Part shown: piece by piece, positions 33,318-38,500 of the stretch
How the letters are laid out: every line of letters begins with the position of its first letter
Numbering within the stretch: position 1 is the first letter of the stretch
Assembly (NCBI GenBank): GCA_948468465.1
Contig: CAOKJJ010000025.1
Coordinates: 1 to 38,500 of the forward strand
Source: an uncultured Eubacterium sp.
Lineage (GTDB): Bacteria > Bacillota_A > Clostridia > Lachnospirales > Lachnospiraceae
Reading direction: 5' to 3'
DNA length: 38,500 bases
Notes under the pieces: model-generated
The model's input: only the letters and a program-made list of their open reading frames with translations
The model's database searches: none
What the model was told of the DNA's origin: nothing
Position numbers and translations under genes: made by a program

Positions 33318-33688
33318 TTCTGCGCACCTCCCTGCTGTATGTTGTCAATTCGCTGCTTTAACTCCTCTGGACTCTTCTTTAAATACAAAAGCTCCGTCAC
33401 AGCCTCGTCAAACTGTGCAAACAGCATTTCCTGCCTGCCGGAGCGAACCTCGCTCAAAGGCGCGGCAAAGCTCCCTCTGCCGGATACTGTATAGACATAG
33501 CCTTCCTGCTCCAGTTCACGATAAGCTTTCTGAATCGTATTTGGATTAATCGCCAGCTGGCTTGCAAGTTCCCGTACGCTTGGAAGCTTTTCATCCTGGC
33601 GGATGGCCTCAGAGAGAATCAATCTTCGCAGTCCGTCTTTGATCTGCTCATAAATAGGCCTTGCATCCCGATAATTTAATTCCAGCAT
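33314..33688 (-). CDS. GntR family regulator, YtrA type
   Basis: A 124-residue repressor. The N-terminal winged helix (about 10-76) contains YEQIKDGLRRLILSEAIRQDEKLPSVRELASQLAINPNTIQKAYRELEQEGYVYTVSGRGSF. A short C-terminal helical dimerisation region replaces the usual ligand domain, as in YtrA. It heads the operon and probably represses it. AAGGAG precedes the ATG by 9 nt. Candidate operators lie at 33708-33720 and near 33842-33857. Confidence 0.92.
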   Translation of the reverse strand: MLELNYRDARPIYEQIKDGLRRLILSEAIRQDEKLPSVRELASQLAINPNTIQKAYRELEQEGYVYTVSGRGSFAAPLSEVRSGRQEMLFAQFDEAVTELLYLKKSPEELKQRIDNIQQGGAQK

Positions 33689-33707
33689 ATACCAGTTCTC
33701 CTTTCCG

Positions 33708-33720
33708 ATACAACTTGTAT
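33708..33720. promoter_or_regulatory. Candidate GntR operator
   Basis: A 13-bp palindrome, ATACAA-C-TTGTAT, 20 bp upstream of the regulator start. A second palindrome, GTACGTAC (33846-33853) with partial outer symmetry, lies further up. Either could bind the YtrA-type repressor. Confidence 0.4.
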
Positions 33721-33877
33721 GTATAACAATTGAAATTATTTATATATTTATTGTCATCTTTTGTTATTTTTTGTTGTTAATGATTGTTATCCATTGCTTG
33801 TGTATCTATTGTCTGTGTATTCATTGTTATTGTGTCTATTGTATCGTACGTACTATCTGTATTATTTGTACTAACAC

Positions 33878-33906
33878 ACTTTAACATAAGTCATTGGCAT
33901 TGTCAA
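33878..33906 (-). promoter_or_regulatory. Promoter of the GntR-ABC-VanZ operon
   Basis: On the minus strand, TTGACA (33901-33906) and TAAAGT (33878-33883) are spaced by 17 bp. The resulting leader would be about 180 nt, A-rich and of low complexity (repeated ACAAT and ACAATAGA words), with no gene. Confidence 0.6.
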
Positions 33907-33910
33907 TACC

Positions 33911-33965
33911 AAAAAACACTCCGGATGATTCTATATCAAATACAGAATCATCCGGAGTATTTTTC
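33911..33965. terminator. Strong bidirectional terminator after the SGNH gene
   Basis: A perfect 15-bp stem (ACTCCGGATGATTCT at 33918-33932 with its complement at 33944-33958), 11-nt loop, A6 on the left and T5 on the right. It ends the leftward SGNH transcript 41 bp after its stop. Confidence 0.9.
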
Positions 33966-34005
33966 ATTTATCTTATTTCACCTTATTTTTTTGTAACATG
34001 CAGCA

Positions 34006-35142
34006 TTACCGAACGACAGCATGCTTCATCAAAAAATTAGTCCACAATTCATAATACTGCGCATACATATGCACTTCATCAAAAGTATAATCTGCTTTTA
34101 AATATCCTCCTTTATCCGTCAATTTTTTGCTGACATCCAGATAAAAAATATCTTTCCCATCAGCCAGCTGCGCGATCGCGACATTTTTATCATTAATATT
34201 GATATTGTTAAAAATCTCATCGTCCGACGCCTTTACCTTACTGACTGGAATGATCCCCTGGATATAAATGACGGCATCCGGCTGCCATTTGTGAAACTTA
34301 CGCAGCACACGCTCATACGCTTTCTGAAACGTACCCGTATTGCCTGTACCAAGTTCATTGATTCCTACCATAAAATAAATCTTTCCGTACTTATAGTTTT
34401 TTAACATATGCGCAACACTGACTTCGTCGCCCGTCTTTGGATCCGTAATAAATTTATCTTCCAAAATATCATAAACATTCATGCCTGTTTTTGCAAAAAA
34501 CTGTGCATTATCAAGCCCGGAATAGTCCTGCATTCCAACAGTTCTGGAATCTCCGATAAAGACAGCGTCGTCAAAATAGCTTTTATCAACCTTTTCATAA
34601 GCAAACTCTGTTGTCAGAGCTGTCTTGCCAGGATCTGAATAATATCTGGAATTCGTCTTTACTTTTTTATATTCTATAAAATTCGTTACGCCAATTTCTT
34701 CCTGTTCCATTTTATCGGATTTGCCGTTATCTGAAATCGTTTCTCCATTTTCTGAATCTTTTATATTTTGTTTATCCGTTTTTTGATCCGCAGACGCACT
34801 GTCATTCGTATCACCATTTATTTTAACGCTTTGAGCATCCTCCTCTTTCCCGTGACTGGAATATTTCACATCTTTGGATGTATCAGAATCTCCGGATACC
34901 TGCGCCATAACGGTTTCTTCTCTTTCCGAATCATCCTCGTACAGCGAATGATCTAAATCATCCAATACAGTATCTGGCACTTCCGGTTCCAGGAGCGCTG
35001 TAAATATGGGATTCTCAATCAGCTGCTGATCTAATTTCTGCGGCATTTTTCCTTCTGACCAGGTAAACGCCGTAAGTCCAAGCCATCCAAACAATAATAA
35101 AAACAGCATCGGACACCTGACAAACCACTTCCACAATTTCAT
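34006..35142 (-). CDS. SGNH/GDSL-family surface hydrolase or acyltransferase
   Basis: A 378-residue protein with an N-terminal signal-anchor (about 11-27), an acidic, Ser/Asp/Lys-rich low-complexity linker (about 55-150) and a C-terminal SGNH domain (about 185-378). The nucleophile is S199 in FIGDSRTVG, the Asn block is GINELGTGN and the Asp-His pair is in DEVHMYAQYY. It would act outside the membrane, removing or transferring acyl groups on a surface polymer. It follows the second MBOAT gene by 43 bp, which suggests that the pair forms an acylation unit. AAAGGA precedes the ATG. Confidence 0.88.
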   Translation of the reverse strand: MKLWKWFVRCPMLFLLLFGWLGLTAFTWSEGKMPQKLDQQLIENPIFTALLEPEVPDTVLDDLDHSLYEDDSEREETVMAQVSGDSDTSKDVKYSSHGKEEDAQSVKINGDTNDSASADQKTDKQNIKDSENGETISDNGKSDKMEQEEIGVTNFIEYKKVKTNSRYYSDPGKTALTTEFAYEKVDKSYFDDAVFIGDSRTVGMQDYSGLDNAQFFAKTGMNVYDILEDKFITDPKTGDEVSVAHMLKNYKYGKIYFMVGINELGTGNTGTFQKAYERVLRKFHKWQPDAVIYIQGIIPVSKVKASDDEIFNNININDKNVAIAQLADGKDIFYLDVSKKLTDKGGYLKADYTFDEVHMYAQYYELWTNFLMKHAVVR

Positions 35143-35185
35143 AACCTGTTCCTTTCAAAAACTTTTTTGATTATTTGTCTGATAA

Positions 35186-36577
35186 TTAAAATCTAAAATA
35201 TAAAAATGGATTATTTGCCCCATTGGCAAGCTCATATACACTCATCCAAAATACGGCAAATGCAAGCACAACTACGATGAGGCCCCCACGGATGTAATGG
35301 TAGATCCGTTCAGGAAATTTCGTGGAAAATAAGGCACAGGCCAAAAATAAACTTCCATATTCCTTAACATATCGAATAAGCTGGTCCGTTCCTACAAGCA
35401 CCGGCTGCTGGTGGATGCCTGCCAGCTGCTGCAAATAAATTAACAGCTGTGGAAAATCCGAAATCGCAAAAATCACCCAGGTAACCGGAATTAAAATCCA
35501 GATATAAATATGCCCAACTACTTTGCTATGCTCAAGAAATCTCCCATAGATGAATTTTTCCAGCATCAGCAAAACAAAGAATCCAAGTCCCCAGAGTACA
35601 AAATTCCAGCTTGCACCATGCCATAATCCAGTCAAAGCCCATACAATAAACATATTGAAAATCATCCTTATATTTCCGTTCCGATTGCCTCCCAGCGGTA
35701 TATACACATACTCACGGAAAAAACGGCCAAGCGTCATATGCCAGTTTCGCCAAAATTGTGTTACCGATTTTACCATATAAGGACTGTCAAAATTTTTAGG
35801 CAGATGAAAGCCCATCATATATCCCAGGCCAATGGCCATAAGAGAATATCCCCAAAAGTCAAAATAAATCTGAAAGGAATAAGCCACTGCACCCATCCAG
35901 GCAATCGGTGTGGAAATATTGGCATACCCAATTCCCTGCACCTGATTCCAAAAAATCGAAATTTTGTTAGCCAGCAATACTTTTGCTCCCAGTCCAAAGC
36001 AAAAAACTTCCAATCCATGCTCCACTTCACGTAAAGTTACTTTCCGTATTCTTAATTCATTCGCAACTTCCCGATACTGGACAATCGGCCCCGCGATCAG
36101 CTGCGGAAACATGCAGACATAGGTTGCAAATTCTAACAAAGTTCCCGGATGCTTCATCTTTTTGCTATAAACATCTCCGACGTATGACACAATCTGAAAT
36201 GTATAAAAGCTGATTCCAAGCGGTAACGTCAGGTTTAGCAAAGGCAGGGCTTTTTTATTTAAAATCTCATTCAGGTTTTGAGCAAAAAAATCAAAATACT
36301 TGAACAAAAACAGCATTCCAAAGTCTAACAGCATCGCAAAAAACAAGATCCATTTACGATGACCGTCTCTATGTTCCCTTGCTAAATGCACACATATCCA
36401 ATAATTAGCAAAAATAGTAAACAACATCAGAAAAATATATACCGGCTCACCAACTGCATAAAACAAAATACTTCCAGCAAACAGTACAAGATTTCGAAAT
36501 GATTTTGGTGTTAAAAAATAACATAAAAAAAACAGAGGCATAAACCGAAAAATAAAAATTAAACTAGAAAATACCAT
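35186..36577 (-). CDS. MBOAT family O-acyltransferase (second copy)
   Basis: A 463-residue multi-pass acyltransferase of the AlgI/DltB class. It has VTQFWRNWHMTLGRFFREYVYIPLGGNRNG and the catalytic histidine in LTGLWHGASWN. It is a paralogue of the protein at 27816-29222, with a similar start (MVFSSLIFIFRFMPL) and ending (NPFLYFRF in both). I chose the ATG at 36577, 5 nt after GGAGG; the frame is open 16 codons further. It forms a two-gene unit with the SGNH protein. About 190 bp upstream are AT-rich without a gene. Confidence 0.92.
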   Translation of the reverse strand: MVFSSLIFIFRFMPLFFLCYFLTPKSFRNLVLFAGSILFYAVGEPVYIFLMLFTIFANYWICVHLAREHRDGHRKWILFFAMLLDFGMLFLFKYFDFFAQNLNEILNKKALPLLNLTLPLGISFYTFQIVSYVGDVYSKKMKHPGTLLEFATYVCMFPQLIAGPIVQYREVANELRIRKVTLREVEHGLEVFCFGLGAKVLLANKISIFWNQVQGIGYANISTPIAWMGAVAYSFQIYFDFWGYSLMAIGLGYMMGFHLPKNFDSPYMVKSVTQFWRNWHMTLGRFFREYVYIPLGGNRNGNIRMIFNMFIVWALTGLWHGASWNFVLWGLGFFVLLMLEKFIYGRFLEHSKVVGHIYIWILIPVTWVIFAISDFPQLLIYLQQLAGIHQQPVLVGTDQLIRYVKEYGSLFLACALFSTKFPERIYHYIRGGLIVVVLAFAVFWMSVYELANGANNPFLYFRF

Positions 36578-36760
36578 ATTTGCCTCCATACTAAAAATAT
36601 GTAATCTTGATTCATAAAAAAACATCCTATCATATAAATATTATTGCTGCAACACTTTCCTTTGGACTTTGCCCTGGTAAATGATTCCAACAATCATTAA
36701 TTATAATCAGCCTTGTACCGGTTGTCAAATTTTATTTGTTTATGACATATCTGTTAAGAT

Positions 36761-36807
36761 TTTTTTTCGTAACAGTTCAGATAACCCTTGAACTGTTACT
36801 TTTTTTC
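36761..36807. repeat. Solo 31-nt palindrome, copy D, with flanking direct repeats
   Basis: The palindrome at 36769-36799 is identical to the one at 6014-6044. It is flanked by exact 8-bp direct repeats TTTTTTTC (36761-36768 and 36800-36807), consistent with target duplication. The right repeat overlaps the YdcF stop codon. On the minus strand A residues follow the stem, so it is not a standard terminator for that gene. Confidence 0.8.
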
Positions 36808-37600
36808 ACACACACGCAGTAAACCACAAATGCACGACAGCAATGATTTCACGTAAAAATAACGTCGGAAAATATTTCCAGTCTGTCCGAGCCGCATATC
36901 CATAACTCTCATACCCAAGCTTGTCCGCCCACCATCTGCCGCGATACAGATGAAATTCACTTGATATAACCGTTACAGATCCTGTAATTCCTATATCCTG
37001 AAATATCTTTGCAGAATTTTCGATATTCGTCCGCGTATTTACAGAAGCATCCTCCCGATACAGCCGATGTTCCTCTATGCCTGCATTTACAAGGCTTTGA
37101 TACATACACTCTGCCTCCGAGATATCTTCTTTGACACCCTTGCCGCCAGACAAGACACAAACGGCCTGCGGATGGTCCTGCAAATAATCATAAGCCGCAT
37201 CTATTCTTTCCTGCAGCACTTTGCTTGGCTTTGTCCCCTTTACCGCACACCCTAATACAACTGCCGGGGTATTCGCCGGAATCGTTTTCGAAGCAGCTCC
37301 CATAATTGCAGCACAAGCTGCAGTCACAAGAAAAATGCCGATCACGACAATCACGATAAAAAGCAGAAAAAATGTACGCATTGGCTTTTTCTGCCAAACA
37401 TGCGCAGCAAATTGATGGATCTTTTGATAGCGGATACTATAAAACATAAAAACAGCCGAAAGCAGCATGCCGGAAACACTTCCCGCATTCAGCATGCCTT
37501 TCAGGACAGCCGGAAGGCAAAACCATAAAAACAATGCGGCACTAATCAGAAATGCACATCCGGATACCATATGATACCCCATAAAAGTTGTTTTGTCCAT
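36806..37600 (-). CDS. YdcF/SanA/ElyC family membrane protein
   Basis: A 264-residue protein with three N-terminal transmembrane segments (about 10-31, 37-53 and 75-98) and a DUF218 domain (about 108-255). Domain motifs are AVVLGCAVKGTKPSKVLQERIDAAYDYL, VLSGGKG, the E-A-x2-M after it, DASVNTRTNIENSA and VISSEFHLYRG. Relatives affect envelope and peptidoglycan homeostasis and may bind nucleotide-like ligands. It lies 52 bp after an ECF sigma gene on the same strand, so it may belong to that regulon. Confidence 0.87.
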   Translation of the reverse strand: MDKTTFMGYHMVSGCAFLISAALFLWFCLPAVLKGMLNAGSVSGMLLSAVFMFYSIRYQKIHQFAAHVWQKKPMRTFFLLFIVIVVIGIFLVTAACAAIMGAASKTIPANTPAVVLGCAVKGTKPSKVLQERIDAAYDYLQDHPQAVCVLSGGKGVKEDISEAECMYQSLVNAGIEEHRLYREDASVNTRTNIENSAKIFQDIGITGSVTVISSEFHLYRGRWWADKLGYESYGYAARTDWKYFPTLFLREIIAVVHLWFTACV

Positions 37601-37652
37601 AAGTAATATTTCCCTCCTGATATTTCGTCATTACTGCAGATACATGAAATAG

Positions 37653-38132
37653 TTATTCTGCCAGTACCATTTTCAGCTTTTGCATGGCACGATACAGCCT
37701 GCTTTTTACCGTACTCAGTTTCTCCTGCGTGATCTCGGCAATCTCATCTAACTGCCTGTCTTCATAATAACGCAGATATATCACAGTCTGCTCTTCCTGC
37801 CTTAACTGATGAATCGCCTGCAGCAAGTCTAAATCTTCATAGTAATCTTCCCGATACAGTTCCATCTCCTGCGTCTGATAATCTTCTTTTTGTTTCTTTC
37901 GAAGTATATTGTATGCTTCATTCAATAAAATCCGATAAATCCATGATCCTGCATAATCAGGGTTTTTTAATGTATCACTTTTATAAATTGCCTTGCATGC
38001 TGCCTCCTGCACAATATCCATTGCATCATATTCATTTTTTACGTAACTGTATGCCAAACGATAATAACGGTTGTAATTTTCTATCAAATTCTGCTCGATG
38101 AGTCTGCCCTGGCTCTCAACATGTTTCCCCAT
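37653..38132 (-). CDS. ECF-type RNA polymerase sigma factor (second)
   Basis: A 159-residue sigma-70 family protein with region 2 (YRLAYSYVKNEYDAMDIVQEAACKAI, then SWIYRILLNEAYNILRK) and region 4 (LRQEEQTVIYLRYYEDRQLDEIAEITQEKLSTVKSRLYRAMQKLKMVL). It resembles SigV-like factors, which are usually followed by an RsiV-type anti-sigma gene; here the next gene is a YdcF-like membrane protein. A 9-bp inverted repeat (GTTAAGAAA at 38153-38161 and its complement at 38187-38195) lies upstream. GGAGG precedes the ATG. Confidence 0.9.
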   Translation of the reverse strand: MGKHVESQGRLIEQNLIENYNRYYRLAYSYVKNEYDAMDIVQEAACKAIYKSDTLKNPDYAGSWIYRILLNEAYNILRKKQKEDYQTQEMELYREDYYEDLDLLQAIHQLRQEEQTVIYLRYYEDRQLDEIAEITQEKLSTVKSRLYRAMQKLKMVLAE

Positions 38133-38243
38133 CCTGTTCCTCCTTTGGAGCTGTTAAGAAAATTTGACTGCCGGATTCTCAGGTGATTTCTTAACTGTTC
38201 CTTATTGTACTTGATTGTACCTTTCGTATCTTTTCATGATACG

Positions 38244-38300
38244 CTGTTATGGCTACAATTTGGCATCAGCATACACTGTTATGGCCGCAATTTGGCATCA
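38244..38300. repeat. Pair of 25-bp direct repeats
   Basis: CTGTTATGGC-TA/CG-CAATTTGGCATCA occurs at 38244-38268 and 38276-38300, with two mismatches and a 32-bp period. It lies between the tRNA-Trp terminator and the ECF gene. No function is evident. Confidence 0.65.
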
Positions 38301-38307
38301 ACTAACA

Positions 38308-38340
38308 TTAAAAAATCCCGGCCCATACAGACCAGGATTC
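38308..38340 (-). terminator. Terminator of tRNA-Trp
   Basis: On the minus strand AATCC-TGG pairs with CCGGGATT, with one mismatch and a 10-nt loop, followed by a T-rich tract. It lies about 20 bp past the tRNA 3' end. Confidence 0.7.
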
Positions 38341-38358
38341 TTTACCCATTTCTATAAA

Positions 38359-38429
38359 CAGGGGTGGAAGGAATCGAACCCTCCTCTGGAGTTTTGGAGA
38401 CTCTTATTCTACCGATGAACTACACCCCT
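38359..38429 (-). tRNA. tRNA-Trp (anticodon CCA)
   Basis: A 71-nt cloverleaf. The acceptor stem is AGGGGTG/CACCCCT with discriminator G. The D arm contains AGTTCATCGGTAGAAT, the anticodon loop is CTCCAAA with CCA, and the T arm is GAGGG-TTCGATT-CCTTC. CCA is not encoded. The mature ends are set by the acceptor pairing. Confidence 0.93.
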
Positions 38430-38500
38430 ACATTATTTAAATACTCATATACCCTCAAAACTTCATACAGAATTCCAACCAACTAACAACAAACCTGAAC

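Noticed and set aside
36769..36799. Intrinsic terminator of the YdcF gene
   Set aside because: On the minus strand the stem is followed by A residues, not T; the T-tract lies on the plus strand, where no gene precedes it.
38430..38500. Edge of an rRNA operon spacer
   Set aside because: ACCCTCAAAACTTCATAC resembles spacer sequence near rRNA genes, but no rRNA bases are inside the window to confirm it.

Overview
The window looks like chromosomal DNA from a gut-type Firmicute, most likely a Lachnospiraceae member. The grounds are strong AGGAGG-type ribosome binding sites, TTGACA-N17-TATAAT-like promoters, ECF sigma factors paired with large membrane proteins, MBOAT/DHHW/DUF4358 surface-acylation genes, a YtrA-type GntR-ABC operon and a circularly permuted GH3 glycosidase. 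The species cannot be named from the sequence alone.

Layout. 1-4.5 kb: a repeat copy, a HisJ-type PHP phosphatase, a broken AraC-family gene, a small HPr-like protein, a DUF1622 membrane protein and a permuted GH3 beta-glucosidase. 4.6-12.3 kb: an accessory island made of a 137-bp inverted-repeat element, a tyrosine recombinase, a 261-bp segment bounded by perfect 18-bp inverted repeats, and a six-gene rightward operon. That operon has an unknown helical protein, XaxA-like and XaxB-like alpha-pore-forming toxin subunits, an unknown protein with a beta-rich C-terminus, a DUF4231/SLATT two-TM protein and a GH24 lysozyme. 12.3-15 kb: MATE exporter and CPA2 antiporter. 15-18.2 kb: CitE-like aldolase and two phosphoribosyltransferase-fold proteins of the tellurite-cluster nucleoside-like pathway. 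18.3-23.3 kb: aminotransferase, a second 137-bp-type element, Pta, and an ECF sigma/anti-sigma pair. 23.4-26.3 kb: CheC, CheY-like and GGDEF/EAL signalling operon. 26.4-29.8 kb and 34-36.6 kb: two surface O-acylation clusters (MBOAT with DHHW and DUF4358; MBOAT with SGNH). 30-33.7 kb: GntR-ABC-VanZ operon. 36.8-38.4 kb: YdcF-like protein, second ECF sigma factor and tRNA-Trp.

The main result is a predicted phase-variable toxin operon. The 18-bp inverted repeats at 5945-5962 and 6188-6205 each carry a TATTAT -10 box at their outer edge. A single consensus TTGACA -35 box lies just inside the left repeat, exactly 17 bp from its -10 and pointing left, toward the recombinase. Inversion would place the same -35 box 17 bp before the -10 of the right repeat, pointing into the toxin operon, whose first start codon is 43 bp further on. 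As drawn, the operon would be OFF. The toxin subunits have no signal peptides, so the co-transcribed membrane protein and lysozyme could act as a lysis or release module. This is read from the sequence and has not been tested.

Intergenic repeats are a second theme. A 135-137-bp structured element with GTAACAGTTCAG termini occurs twice, and its 31-nt palindromic end occurs alone twice more; most copies are flanked by short direct repeats. A second, unrelated repeat family has three copies. One copy of each family lies inside the invertible segment.
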